From positions 1 through 64,000 of the forward strand of contig WGLS01000022.1 in assembly GCA_016125455.1 (NCBI GenBank): DNA of 64,000 nucleotides. Direction: 5' to 3'. The translations under genes were made by a program, and so were the position numbers. Shown here in pieces: positions 7,734-16,845 of this stretch (positions within the stretch are counted from its first letter, which is position 1; every line of letters begins with the position of its first letter). Under the pieces are notes generated by a model. The model saw nothing but the letters and a program-made list of their open reading frames with translations, did no database searches and had not been told where the DNA came from. This DNA is from Alphaproteobacteria bacterium. GTDB lineage: Bacteria > Pseudomonadota > Alphaproteobacteria > Caulobacterales > Parvularculaceae.

Positions 7734-8933
7734 ATGGCCGACACCCAGACTTCCGCGATGACGACGCGCCCGACGGCGCTGCAGTATCTCGACCGCGCCA
7801 TGGGCGAACTGCGCGCGCTCGGCTTTGCGCCCGAACCCGGCGAACCGGCGCCGATCGTGGCGCTGCTCAATCAGATTTCAGCCCTCGACGAGGACAAGGT
7901 CGCGGCGATCGCCCGCACCCTGAACGAGGCGTCCCACTTTAACGACGTCGTGCGCTCCGAAGTCGCCGGCATGAACGTGGCCGAACGCTATGACGGCGTG
8001 ACGGCGGCTTTCGATTCTATCCGCGACGACGCCCGCAGCCTCGTCGATCAGTATGCAGATGGAAAAATCTCGACCATGGAGCGCGTCTCCAACATCTGGA
8101 TGAAGATGACGCGCGGCGATATCGCCAGCCGCTTCGCCAAGATCAAGGAACTCTATCTCGAGGTCGCCAGGGACACCCAGGACCAGGTGCAGCGCGAAGT
8201 GCGCATCCTTGAGGCCTACCGCGATTTTCGCGGCGCGATGAAACAGTCCGAAGTTCTCGCCCTCGAAGTCCTGAAGACCGCCGAAGCCAAGCTCGAGGCC
8301 GCCAAGGCCCGGGTCGGCGCGGCGGTCGACGCCGTCACGGCCTATGCCGGCGATGCGCCGGCCGACCGCGCGCGTCTCGAGCTCGATCGCGACGAAGCCC
8401 TGCGCGACCTCCAGAAAGAGGAAAAGCGCTATCAGGTCGCCAAGGACCTCTCGGACAATATCACCATCGGTTACAATACGTCCGAGGTCATCATGACCCG
8501 GCTCGTGCAGACGACGACTGCAAAGGAGCGCGTCTACGCCCAGGCGGTGTCGTTTTTCGGCACGAATGAAACCGTGCTGACGGCCCTGACGGCGACGTTC
8601 ACCGGCATGCACGGCCTGCACGAATCGACCGAGACGCTGGAGGCGATGAAAAAAGGCATTAACGAAAGCCTGGAAACCCTGTCCGACATCGGGGGCAAGG
8701 TGCAGGAAGCTGCAGTAAGGGCAGGATACGGACCGACCGTCTCCGCGGCGGCGGTGAAGGGCCTTGTTGAAAGCGTCGTCGCCTACCAGGAGCGTAGTCA
8801 GGAAATCATTGCCGAGATGCGCAAGCTGGCGACGGAAAACTCCGAGGAGATCCGCGTCGCCGTCGAGGACGGCAAGCGTCGGCTCGCGAGGCTTGTTGAG
8901 GCCGGCGCGACCGACGCGCTCACGAAGTCCTGA
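7734..8933 (+). CDS. TelA-like (toxic anion resistance) cytoplasmic helical protein
   Basis: The 399-residue, almost wholly alpha-helical, charged protein has no signal peptide or membrane segment. It resembles the TelA/KlaA toxic-anion-resistance family in length and in features such as VSNIWMKMTRGDIASRFAKI, YQVAKDLSDNITIGYNTSEVIMTRL and the late GYGPTVSAAAVKGLVESVVAY. TelA proteins are poorly understood. Some are linked to tellurite or envelope stress. A strong GGGAGAGGAAAG site precedes the ATG. It is first in a three-gene operon, 23 bases before a DUF6384-like membrane protein, which suggests a shared complex. Confidence 0.72.
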   Translation: MADTQTSAMTTRPTALQYLDRAMGELRALGFAPEPGEPAPIVALLNQISALDEDKVAAIARTLNEASHFNDVVRSEVAGMNVAERYDGVTAAFDSIRDDARSLVDQYADGKISTMERVSNIWMKMTRGDIASRFAKIKELYLEVARDTQDQVQREVRILEAYRDFRGAMKQSEVLALEVLKTAEAKLEAAKARVGAAVDAVTAYAGDAPADRARLELDRDEALRDLQKEEKRYQVAKDLSDNITIGYNTSEVIMTRLVQTTTAKERVYAQAVSFFGTNETVLTALTATFTGMHGLHESTETLEAMKKGINESLETLSDIGGKVQEAAVRAGYGPTVSAAAVKGLVESVVAYQERSQEIIAEMRKLATENSEEIRVAVEDGKRRLARLVEAGATDALTKS

Positions 8934-8956
8934 CGCCCGGACGCGGCGACGGCGCA

Positions 8957-10036
8957 ATGACAGACAGGCCCACACGGCCCGACCCCGCACCGGCGGCGCC
9001 AGCAACCAGCGCCCCGGCGGCCGGCTATTCCCAATCCGGCGCCTCCGCCGCCACGACGCCCCGCCCCGCTGCGCGACCGGCTGACGCATCGCAAAAGGCG
9101 GCGTTCGACGACGTCATGCTCGCCATGGATGTCGTCGATACGCTGCGCCACCGTACGCTGATCGTCGAACGCGAGCTCGCGTCGGCGGACAGCGAAGCCG
9201 CGTTGATCGACCGCCTGCGGGAGATCTATGCGGCGCAGGGGATAGAGGTGCCCGACCGCAACCTGCGAGACGGCGTCAAGGCGCTTGAGGAAAAGCGCTT
9301 CGTCTACGAACAAAAGCCGCTTGGCCTGCAAGGCCGCCTGGCGATGGCCTATATCTCGCGCGATCGCTGGCTGAAGCCGGCGGCGGCGGTCGTCGGCGTC
9401 GCAGCGTTCGTGACCGCGGCCTATGAAATCGGCTTCGACGCCCCGCGCGAACGCGCCGCCGCCCGCGCCGCCTATGAACTGGCCGAAGTGCTGCCAGCGT
9501 CCCTCGCCGACGCGCGCGACGCCGCCCTCGCCCTTGTCGCGGACGACGCGGCGGGATCTAACGGGCCGGACGGGGCGAGCGCGCGCATCGACGCCGCTTA
9601 TTCGGCGGGCGTCGCAGCGGCCTCGGCTGGCGACAGGGACGCGGCGAACGAGGCGCTTGCGCGACTGCGCGGCTATCAGGCGGATTTGTCGCGCGACCTG
9701 ACGATCCGGGTCGTTTCGCGACCCGGCGAACGCAGCGGCGTCTTCCGTGTGCCGAGCGATGCCCCGGGCGCGCGCAACCACTATCTTATTGTCGAAGCGG
9801 TCGACGCGGGCGGCGTTGCGCGGCCGCTGGAAATCGAAAGCGAGGAGGACCGGACCCGGGCGCGCGTCGCGTCATGGGGCGTGCGGGTGCCCGAGGCCGT
9901 CTACAACCGCGTCGCCGCGGACAAGCAGGACGACCAGATACTGCAGAACGACGTCATCGGACGCAAGCCCGCGGGGCGCCTTTCGCCGGAATACGACGTA
10001 GACGGCGCCTATGGCGGCGCGATCCTGGAGTGGTGA
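8957..10036 (+). CDS. DUF6384-like single-pass membrane protein
   Basis: The 359-residue protein has a proline/alanine-rich, probably disordered N-terminus (residues 1-45), then a helical segment (FDDVMLAMDVVDTLRHRTLIV) and EKRFVYEQKPLG. One hydrophobic segment near residues 133-155 (WLKPAAAVVGVAAFVTAAYEIGF) suggests a single membrane span. The C-terminal half (DLTIRVVSRPGERSGVFRVP, ...HYLIVEAVDAGGVARPLEIESEEDRT) looks like a small beta domain. I recognise the DUF6384 pattern, which usually sits beside TelA-like genes. No catalytic motif is visible. Its stop is one base before the next ATG, so translation is probably coupled. Confidence 0.65.
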   Translation: MTDRPTRPDPAPAAPATSAPAAGYSQSGASAATTPRPAARPADASQKAAFDDVMLAMDVVDTLRHRTLIVERELASADSEAALIDRLREIYAAQGIEVPDRNLRDGVKALEEKRFVYEQKPLGLQGRLAMAYISRDRWLKPAAAVVGVAAFVTAAYEIGFDAPRERAAARAAYELAEVLPASLADARDAALALVADDAAGSNGPDGASARIDAAYSAGVAAASAGDRDAANEALARLRGYQADLSRDLTIRVVSRPGERSGVFRVPSDAPGARNHYLIVEAVDAGGVARPLEIESEEDRTRARVASWGVRVPEAVYNRVAADKQDDQILQNDVIGRKPAGRLSPEYDVDGAYGGAILEW

Positions 10037-10037
10037 G

Positions 10038-11657
10038 ATGACGAGCGGACGCAACGCCCTGCACATCATTGACGCACGCATCGTCGAGACGCGCAGGGCG
10101 CTGAGCGATGACGCCGCGGCGGCGGCCGTGGAGGCCAAGGAGCGCGCGACGCTCGAAGCGCGCGAGATGAAGCTCTATCGCTCTCTTGCGGAATTGCGGA
10201 TCGATGCGGTCGAGAAGGGCGGCGAAGCCTTCGGCGCCGGCGTCGCCTCGCTGGCGGAGGCCGAAGCCGCAGCGGCCCGGAAGCTCGACGCCCATGAGGC
10301 GTTTCTCGCCCAGGTCGCGCAACTTCTTGCGGATGCGACCGGCGCGCTCGAAGCCGCCGAACGCGACCGCCGCAACCTCGAAGCCGAGCACGCCGACGCC
10401 GTCGCGGCGCACGACGCCGCCGCAGAAGCGACTCGCGAGCGGCTGTCCGCAGAACCGGCCTACCTCGCGAAAGCCGACGCGCTTGAAGCGGCGGCGGCGA
10501 TGTCGGAACGCGCGCGCATCAAGCGCGACGGCGCCCGGGCGGCGCGCGCCGAGAAGGGCGCGCCCTACGAAGCCGATCCCCTGTTCATGTACCTCTTCGA
10601 TCGTCAGTATGCGACGCCCGCCTACCGCGCGGCCGCGCCCGTTGCCGCGCTCGACGGCTGGGTCGCCGGGCTGATCGACTATCGCAACCACCGCCTCAAC
10701 TATGCGCGCCTGCTGGAACTGCCCGACCGGCTCGCCGACCATGTCGAAACGCTGGAGGACGCCGCCGCCGAGGCCGAGGCCGCGCTGGAGGCGCTCGAAC
10801 GGGCCGCCCTCGCTGCGGATGGCGTCGACGAACTGCGCGACCGGGCCGGCGATTTGGCGCGCGCGATTGAGGACGCCGACCGGCGGATCGCTGAGGCCGA
10901 GGGCGCCCACCGCGATGCAGCGGCCGCCTATGCCGGCGCGGCGGCGGGCGACATCGGGCCGTTCGCCGAAGCGCTCGAGATTGTCGCCGGCGCGATCCGC
11001 GCCCTGCCGATGCCCGATCTCCGGCGGCTGGCGTCCGCGACCGATACGCTTGAGGACGACCGCCTCGTCGACGCGTTGATCACGTTGAAACGGGAAAAGC
11101 TGGAGTTCGAGGACGCGCGCGCAAATGCGCAGAAGTTCGCGGCGCAGCGGTCGGCGCAACTCGACGCGCTCGAAGACGTGCGCCGCCGGTTCAAGGCGGC
11201 CCGCTATGACAGTCCGTACTCGGAGTTCCGCGGCGAGCGCCTTGTCGAAGCGTTGATTGCCGATTTCCTTGCGGGACGCTTTGGCCATGACGACCTGTGG
11301 CGGCGCTTGCAGGGCGGCCACCGAACCCGTCGCCGCGACTGGGAGTCCGATTTTGGCGGCGATGAATGGCGCGACGTGTTCGGCCTGCCGCGCGATAGCC
11401 GCCGGGCCGGCCCATGGACCACCGGCGGGTCGTGGGACGGGTCATCTGGCGGCGAATGGCCTGGAAGCGACTGGCCTGGAAGCGACTGGCGTGATGGCGG
11501 CCGGGCGCGCCGGCCGCGCATCCGGCGAGCGCCGCGCCCCAGAGGCGGTCGATTTGACGGCGGGTTCGGCGGGGGCGGTTTCGGCGGGGGCGGTTTCGGA
11601 TCGGGCGGCGGCTTCGGCGGCGGATCGGGCGGCTTCAAGACGGGCGGCGGGTTCTAG
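10038..11657 (+). CDS. Coiled-coil protein with Gly/Phe-rich C-terminal tail
   Basis: The 539-residue protein begins at the Met at 10038, one base after the previous stop, with GGAG as ribosome site. Residues about 1-400 are Ala/Glu/Arg-rich heptad-like helices, probably long coiled coils. Residues about 430-500 are rich in Trp, Asp and Arg and carry an exact 15-base duplication (PGSDW twice). The last 35 residues are GGGF repeats. Similar Gly-rich tails occur on TPM/YgcG-type membrane proteins, but I see no TPM domain here. It completes the TelA-like operon. Its function is unknown, and a scaffold role is only a guess from composition. Confidence 0.65.
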   Translation: MTSGRNALHIIDARIVETRRALSDDAAAAAVEAKERATLEAREMKLYRSLAELRIDAVEKGGEAFGAGVASLAEAEAAAARKLDAHEAFLAQVAQLLADATGALEAAERDRRNLEAEHADAVAAHDAAAEATRERLSAEPAYLAKADALEAAAAMSERARIKRDGARAARAEKGAPYEADPLFMYLFDRQYATPAYRAAAPVAALDGWVAGLIDYRNHRLNYARLLELPDRLADHVETLEDAAAEAEAALEALERAALAADGVDELRDRAGDLARAIEDADRRIAEAEGAHRDAAAAYAGAAAGDIGPFAEALEIVAGAIRALPMPDLRRLASATDTLEDDRLVDALITLKREKLEFEDARANAQKFAAQRSAQLDALEDVRRRFKAARYDSPYSEFRGERLVEALIADFLAGRFGHDDLWRRLQGGHRTRRRDWESDFGGDEWRDVFGLPRDSRRAGPWTTGGSWDGSSGGEWPGSDWPGSDWRDGGRARRPRIRRAPRPRGGRFDGGFGGGGFGGGGFGSGGGFGGGSGGFKTGGGF

Positions 11658-12042
11658 CCGGCGGCGACCTCTAACCAGCGGCGACTCCGATGGCCTTGGC
11701 GGCGATCGCTGAGCCGTTCACGGCGCGCGTCGGATCGGCATCGTTCCGCGCTGCATTTGCGATGCCGACGATCCGCGTCGCAGAGGGCAGCCGCCGCGAA
11801 AAGCGACGCACTCATGCTTGCGCTGGGCGCGTTCGCTCGTCCCGAAAGGTCGGCCCAAGACGTGAGCCCCAATGAACAAGGACGGGCGAAGCTCGATCGC
11901 GCGTTGCAGCAATCGCCAAGCGGCCCGTTTGCGTAAGGAAAGGCTTGACCCCGGGCGAGTTCCGTAGCATACGCTACGCAAGTATGTAGCGATCGCTACA
12001 TGCTTGCGCACGCGATGCGGAGACAACGGCAGGGAGACGAAC
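11658..12042. other. Intergenic region ending in a promoter/operator
   Basis: The first 280 bases show no supported gene. The last 100 contain TTGACC at 11945-11950 (candidate -35), two palindromes at 11963-12008 and a ribosome site before the ATG at 12043. Confidence 0.55.
11963..12008. promoter_or_regulatory. Tandem palindromic operator, probable TetR-type
   Basis: Two inverted repeats adjoin. CGTAGC-ATAC-GCTACG at 11963-11978 is followed by a 32-base palindrome at 11977-12008 with a single mismatched pair. Its core TGTAGCGATCGCTACA (11985-12000) is a perfect 16-base palindrome. Both share GTAGC/GCTAC half-sites. A TTGACC hexamer at 11945 would place the -10 region on the first palindrome, so a bound repressor would block transcription of the gene at 12043. 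The size and symmetry suggest a TetR-family dimer pair. No tetR gene lies nearby. Confidence 0.6.
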
Positions 12043-12462
12043 ATGACCCGCGAAGCTCACAAACGCTGGCTGAAAATCGCCGCCTTCATTGTCGGCTCGT
12101 TCGGGCCGATCTTCGCGCTTGGCTCAATGCTGCCGACCGCCGAGCCGGCGCGCCTGACCCTCGACATCCTCGGCTGGCCGGTCGACGGTGCCCAGACCTA
12201 TGGCGAGCCGACGACGCGTTTCCTGTCGGCGCTCACGGGGGGCTTCCTGCTCGGATGGGGCGTGACGATCTGGCGGCTGTCCGGCGACGCCTACGACGCA
12301 GCGCCGGAGGCGATCCGCACGGCCGTCGTCGCGGGGGCCCTGTCCTGGTTCTGCCTCGACAGCGCCGGCTCGATCGCATCCGGCAACGCCTCGAACGCCC
12401 TGTTCAACGTGATCGTTCTGTTGCTCGTCGTCGGGCCGATGTGGCGTCCGGCGAAGGGGTGA
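12043..12462 (+). CDS. Small integral membrane protein behind palindromic operator
   Basis: The 139-residue protein has about four hydrophobic helices: IAAFIVGSFGPIFALGSML, FLSALTGGFLLGWGVTIW, AVVAGALSWFCLDSAGSIA and ALFNVIVLLLVVGPMW. I do not recognise a named family. Conserved-looking polar residues inside the helices (W, D, S) suggest a small-molecule transporter-like or enzyme-like membrane protein, but that is a guess. AGGGAGACGAAC precedes the Met at 12043, which I prefer to an in-frame Met at 12004 that overlaps the operator. It converges on lepA. Confidence 0.6.
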   Translation: MTREAHKRWLKIAAFIVGSFGPIFALGSMLPTAEPARLTLDILGWPVDGAQTYGEPTTRFLSALTGGFLLGWGVTIWRLSGDAYDAAPEAIRTAVVAGALSWFCLDSAGSIASGNASNALFNVIVLLLVVGPMWRPAKG

Positions 12463-12503
12463 GCGACCGGGAGGCCGCGCAAATGCGCGCGCGCTGACCG
12501 GCC

Positions 12504-14306
12504 TCAGCTATCCATCTTCAGCGCCTTGATGAACGCTTCCTGGGGAATCTCGACGCGGCCGAACTGGCGCATCTTCTTTTTCCCCTCTTTCTGCTTGTCG
12601 AGCAGCTTGCGCTTGCGCGTCGCGTCGCCGCCATAGCATTTTGCGGTAACGTCCTTCCTCAGCGCAGCGATCGTCTCCCGCGCGATCACCCGGCCGCCGA
12701 TCGCCGCCTGGATCGGGATCTTGAACAGGTGGCGAGGGATGAGGTCCTTCAGCTTTTCGCACATTGCCCGTCCGCGCAGCTCGGCGCGGTCGCGGTGGAC
12801 GATCATCGACAGCGCATCGACCGGCTCCTCGTTGACGAGGACCTGCATCTTGACGAGATTCTCCGTACGATGATCAAGGAGCTGATAGTCGAAACTGGCG
12901 TAGCCCTTCGAAATCGACTTCAGCCGGTCGTAAAAGTCGAACACCACCTCGTTCAATGGCAATTCGTACAAAAGCATCGCCCTCGCGCCGGCATAGGTGA
13001 GCTCTTTCTGGACGCCGCGCCGTTCCTCGCACAGCTTCAGGATGCCGCCGAGATAGTCGTCGGGCGTCATGATCGTCGCCTTGATCCACGGTTCCTCGAT
13101 ATGGTCGATCTTTACCGGGTCGGGCATGTCGGCCGGATTGTGCAGCTCGATCATCGATCCATCCGTCAGGAAGATGCGATACACCACCGACGGCGCCGTG
13201 GTGATGAGATCGATATTGAATTCGCGTTCCAGCCGCTCACGGATGATTTCGAGGTGCAACAGCCCGAGAAAGCCGCAGCGGAACCCGAAACCGAGCGCCG
13301 CCGAGGTCTCCATCTCGAACTCGAAGCTGGCGTCGTTGAGCCGCAGCCGCGACATCGCTTCGCGCAAATCGTCGAACTCGTTGGCGTCCACCGGGAAGAT
13401 GCCGCAAAACACCACGGGCACGGATGGCTTGAAGCCCGGCAGCGGCTGCGCCGCCGGCCGGCGTTCTTCGGTAATGGTGTCGCCGACTGCGGTGTCCGCG
13501 ACCTCCTTGATCGAGGCGGTCATGTAGCCGATCTCGCCGGGACCGAGCTCGGCGACCGGCGTCTTTTTCGGCGTCGAGACGCCGACCTGGTCGACCGTAT
13601 ACGCGGCGCCGGTCCGCATCATGCGAATTTTCATGCCCTTTTTCATGACGCCGTCTACGATCCGCACCAGGACGACGACGCCAAGATAGCTGTCGTACCA
13701 GCTGTCGACCAGAAGCGCCTTCAACGGCGCGGACGCGTCGCCCCTGGGCGCCGGCAGACGCTTGACGATCGCTTCCAGCACGTCGGGCACGCCGAGGCCC
13801 GTCTTTGCTGAAATCTCGATCGCCTCGGAAGCGTCGATGCCGATCACGTCCTCGATCTGGGCGCGCACGCGATCAGGCTCGGCCGCCGGCAGGTCCACCT
13901 TGTTCAGCACCGGGACGAGCTCGAGATTGACGTCGATCGCCTGGTAAACGTTGGCGAGGGTCTGCGCCTCGACGCCCTGGCTCGCGTCGACGACGAGAAG
14001 CGCCCCTTCGCAGGCCGACAGCGACCGCGACACCTCATAGGAAAAGTCGACATGCCCCGGCGTGTCGATAAGGTTGAGTACATAGGTCTCGCCGTCCTGC
14101 GCCGCATAATTGAGGCGGACGGTATTCGCCTTGATCGTAATGCCGCGCTCGCGCTCAAGCTCCATCGCGTCGAGCACCTGCTCCTTCATTTCGCGGTTCG
14201 TGAGCCCGCCGGTGACCTGGATCAGGCGGTCGGCGAGCGTCGACTTGCCATGGTCAATGTGCGCGACGATGGAGAAATTGCGGATGCGGTCGAGAGCGGT
14301 CATCAA
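12504..14306 (-). CDS. lepA: Elongation factor 4 (LepA)
   Basis: The 600-residue protein is a full-length LepA, a translational GTPase that acts on the ribosome and back-translocates or assists initiation. Visible landmarks are G1 AHIDHGKST (about residues 16-24), G2 [10 protein letters not shown]3 DTPGHVDF, G4 NKVDLPAA, and the LepA-specific C-terminal domain ending [22 protein letters not shown]. The start is [21 protein letters not shown]. The second Met is equally possible. It is monocistronic, convergent with a small membrane-protein gene and divergent from a regulator. Confidence 0.97.
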   Translation of the reverse strand: MMTALDRIRNFSIVAHIDHGKSTLADRLIQVTGGLTNREMKEQVLDAMELERERGITIKANTVRLNYAAQDGETYVLNLIDTPGHVDFSYEVSRSLSACEGALLVVDASQGVEAQTLANVYQAIDVNLELVPVLNKVDLPAAEPDRVRAQIEDVIGIDASEAIEISAKTGLGVPDVLEAIVKRLPAPRGDASAPLKALLVDSWYDSYLGVVVLVRIVDGVMKKGMKIRMMRTGAAYTVDQVGVSTPKKTPVAELGPGEIGYMTASIKEVADTAVGDTITEERRPAAQPLPGFKPSVPVVFCGIFPVDANEFDDLREAMSRLRLNDASFEFEMETSAALGFGFRCGFLGLLHLEIIRERLEREFNIDLITTAPSVVYRIFLTDGSMIELHNPADMPDPVKIDHIEEPWIKATIMTPDDYLGGILKLCEERRGVQKELTYAGARAMLLYELPLNEVVFDFYDRLKSISKGYASFDYQLLDHRTENLVKMQVLVNEEPVDALSMIVHRDRAELRGRAMCEKLKDLIPRHLFKIPIQAAIGGRVIARETIAALRKDVTAKCYGGDATRKRKLLDKQKEGKKKMRQFGRVEIPQEAFIKALKMDS

Positions 14307-14454
14307 TCTTTTCCTGCGCGCGATGGCTACCCCTCGCGCGGCGAACGGGGAATATAGGGCTTCGTCCCTTCTTGTCTCGGGGACGGACGGTCGCGGCGCG
14401 CCGGAAAAGCGCCGGAGCCCGCGCCGAAGTCAAGCCCGGCAACGCAAAACCGCC

Positions 14455-15507
14455 ATGGAAGCACTCGATCTCTATTTCCGCTACGCCGCGTCGACCTTGC
14501 TTCTGATCCAGGCGGGACTGCTGCTGCGCGACCACCGCGACCTGCTCGGCGCGCGTCTGTTTGCGCCGTTCGCCGTCGCCCAGACCTTCGAACTCCTGCG
14601 CCATACGCCGTTCATCGAGATCTGGCCCGTGCCGATCGACCACGCCATGAACATCGCCTCGCGGCAGATTCCGATCCTCATCTGGTGGTTCACCATGGCG
14701 CTGTTCGAGGATGATTTCCGGCTGCGCCGCCGGGATTTGACCATCGCCGCCATATGGTTCGTGCTCGCGGTTGTCGACAAATACGCCTACGCGCCCGGCA
14801 CGCCGCTCACCTTCGGCATCACTGTCATCCAGGAAATCATATCGACCGGGATCGCCGGCTTCGTCGCCTGGCGGATCTACCGCGGCTTTCGCAGCGACCT
14901 GCTTGAGCGCCGGCGGCGTCTCAGGCTGTTCTTCGCCGCCGGCATCCTCGTGATTTTCCTGACCGATATTGCGACGGACCTCCTCCTCGGGGACCGGTGG
15001 ACGGCGCTCTGGTTCGACATCCTGTTCAACGGCCTGATATTCGCCCTCGCGCTCGCCGGGTACTTCTGGCTGCTGCGCGTGGATCGCGCAGCGCTGCGCT
15101 TCGAACCTTCCCCGGCAAAGGTCAATGCGCCGCCGCCGCCGGACCTGACGCCGGCCGAGCGGGTGCTGAAATCGAGGCTCGACGCCGCGATGGCTGAGAA
15201 AATCTATCTGGAAGCCGACCTCTCGATCGGCGCGCTTGCGGCGCGGCTCGGCGCGCCGGAGCACCAGGTCCGGGCGCTCATCAACCGCGCCCTCGGCCAT
15301 CGCAACTTCCGGGCATTCCTGAACGAGCAGCGCCTTGCGGCCGCCAAGGCGGACCTCGCCGACCCCGAAAAGGCGCGCATCCCGATCCTGACGATCGCCA
15401 TGGACGCGGGCTTTGCCTCCCTCGCGCCCTTCAATCGCGCCTTCCGCGAAGCGACCGGCGAGACCCCGAGCGCCTGGCGCGCGAAGGCGCTGGACGAAAA
15501 CGCCTAG
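14455..15507 (+). CDS. AraC-family regulator with N-terminal membrane domain
   Basis: The 350-residue protein has two parts. Residues 1-215 hold about six or seven membrane helices (YAASTLLLIQAGLLL, FAVAQTFELL, PILIWWFTMALF, LFFAAGILVIFL, LIFALALAGYFWLL). Residues about 240-345 are an AraC/XylS DNA-binding domain with two HTH units (LSIGALAARLGAPEHQVRALIN and PILTIAMDAGFASLAPFNRAF). Such proteins probably sense a membrane or periplasmic signal directly. I start at the Met at 14455 because the longer frame overlaps lepA. A fatty-acid-hydroxylase gene follows 122 bases later and could be its target. Confidence 0.85.
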   Translation: MEALDLYFRYAASTLLLIQAGLLLRDHRDLLGARLFAPFAVAQTFELLRHTPFIEIWPVPIDHAMNIASRQIPILIWWFTMALFEDDFRLRRRDLTIAAIWFVLAVVDKYAYAPGTPLTFGITVIQEIISTGIAGFVAWRIYRGFRSDLLERRRRLRLFFAAGILVIFLTDIATDLLLGDRWTALWFDILFNGLIFALALAGYFWLLRVDRAALRFEPSPAKVNAPPPPDLTPAERVLKSRLDAAMAEKIYLEADLSIGALAARLGAPEHQVRALINRALGHRNFRAFLNEQRLAAAKADLADPEKARIPILTIAMDAGFASLAPFNRAFREATGETPSAWRAKALDENA

Positions 15508-15629
15508 CGATTTCGAAAAAGCCTGCTCAAAACTGAAAATGCGCAGGATTGCCGAGAATTCGCGCAGCGCCCGGCCAGCGATTGGCCCAAAGTTCCCCTA
15601 TCGTCACACGTCGCAAAAGGTCTTCCGCC

Positions 15630-16499
15630 ATGGACGCACTGTTCGACCCCATCCTCGCCCCGATCGTCGATTTCGCCAGCTGGTTCCTCGGCGCGGCTGA
15701 AAGGCGCCTTGGCACGAGCGTGCGCTTCGAGGCGACGCGTTACTTCTCCGCGACGCTCGCGGTGTTCCTTCTCGTATGGATCGTCTTCGAGGGGTCTCTG
15801 AAGGCGCGGAAGATACCGGCCCGCGGGCCCCGGACGTTCGAGGCGCGTTCCCGGCAGATCAGGCGCGAGATTTTCTATTCGATCTCATCGGTCTTCGTTT
15901 ACATGACGATGAGCATCTTCCTGTTCGAAGGCGCCGCGGACGGCATCTTCAAATTCTACCATGACCCGGACAAGTACGGGCCGCTGTACAAGTACGGCTC
16001 GTTCTTCATCCTTATCCTCGTCCATGACGCCTATTTCTACTGGTCGCACCGGGCGATGCACCATCCGCTGCTGTTCAAGTGGACGCACGCCGTGCACCAT
16101 CGGACGAAAGACCCGACGCCGTTCACGGCCTACGCCTTCGCGCCGGGCGAAGCGGCGGTGAATTTCATGATCATCCCGCTCTACGCCCTCGTCCTGCCGC
16201 TCCACGACATGACGACCGTCTATTTCCTGTGGTTCCAGATCTTCAGGAATGCGATGGCCCACGCCGGCTACGAGCTGATGCCGCGCGGCTGGGCGCGCCA
16301 TCCGATCCTCGGGCTGAACTCGAGCGTGACCCACCACCACATGCACCACGAGAAGATGACCGGCAACTACGGCTTCTACTTCACGTTCTGGGATCGGCTG
16401 ATGGGCACCGAACACAAGGACTATCTCGATCGCGTCGACGCCATCACGGCGGGCGACCGCCGCGTGGAACCAAATGCAATACCGTCCGCCGGCGGTTGA
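15630..16499 (+). CDS. Sterol desaturase / fatty acid hydroxylase family protein
   Basis: The 289-residue integral membrane protein carries the histidine clusters of the fatty-acid hydroxylase superfamily: HDAYFYWSHRAMHH, HAVHHRTKDPTPF and SVTHHHMHHE. These bind a di-iron centre that hydroxylates or desaturates lipid substrates. About four or five membrane helices surround them. Bacterial members act on sterol-like lipids, carotenoids or fatty acids. Which one applies here is unknown. The start at 15630 gives MDALFDPILAPIVDF, and the earlier in-frame Met lacks a ribosome site. Confidence 0.85.
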   Translation: MDALFDPILAPIVDFASWFLGAAERRLGTSVRFEATRYFSATLAVFLLVWIVFEGSLKARKIPARGPRTFEARSRQIRREIFYSISSVFVYMTMSIFLFEGAADGIFKFYHDPDKYGPLYKYGSFFILILVHDAYFYWSHRAMHHPLLFKWTHAVHHRTKDPTPFTAYAFAPGEAAVNFMIIPLYALVLPLHDMTTVYFLWFQIFRNAMAHAGYELMPRGWARHPILGLNSSVTHHHMHHEKMTGNYGFYFTFWDRLMGTEHKDYLDRVDAITAGDRRVEPNAIPSAGG

Positions 16500-16845
16500 C
16501 CCCTACTCGCCCTCGGCGGGCGCGTCGCGGCGCCCCTGAATGCACCCGCGACAGCAGACGGCGGAGCGCAACCATGCGGTCCGCCGTCACGCGTCGCGCC
16601 ATCGCTATTTGAACTTCGGGCCTACGCGGGAGCGCGTCTCCGCAATGGAATGCCGCGCACGGACATTTTCGGTTAATAGCGCGGTAATTAAGAAAAATTG
16701 TTCGCATCGTCGCGAACCCCGCATTTTTCCTCGGTTCTTCGGATAGCGTAAATCCGGATTAACAAAGTATTTTTCCGGATTTTTATGAACTCCGCGTCAT
16801 CTTGTCCTCACTAAGGCGCATACCGCCAAAAGGGGAGAGACCCGG
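16500..16845. other. Intergenic promoter region upstream of the S8 autotransporter
   Basis: Nearly 350 bases without a gene. From about 16660 the sequence becomes distinctly AT-rich, unlike the surroundings. AATCCGGATT at 16751-16760 is a perfect 10-base palindrome, and TTTCCGGATTT recurs 21 bases further on, so two turns of helix separate the two TCCGGAT sites. These could be operator sites for the S8 gene. AAAAGGGGAGAGACCCGG supplies the ribosome site before 16846. Confidence 0.45.

Noticed and set aside
7878-9089. A 403-codon minus-strand frame over the TelA-like gene
   Set aside because: It is antisense to a protein with family similarity and has no ribosome site or domain.
9954-11321. 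A 455-codon minus-strand frame over the coiled-coil gene
   Set aside because: The plus frame is part of a tightly coupled operon with ribosome sites. The minus frame is a codon-bias shadow with no recognisable domain.
12729-13811. Plus-strand frames over lepA
   Set aside because: LepA is unmistakable on the minus strand. These are shadows.
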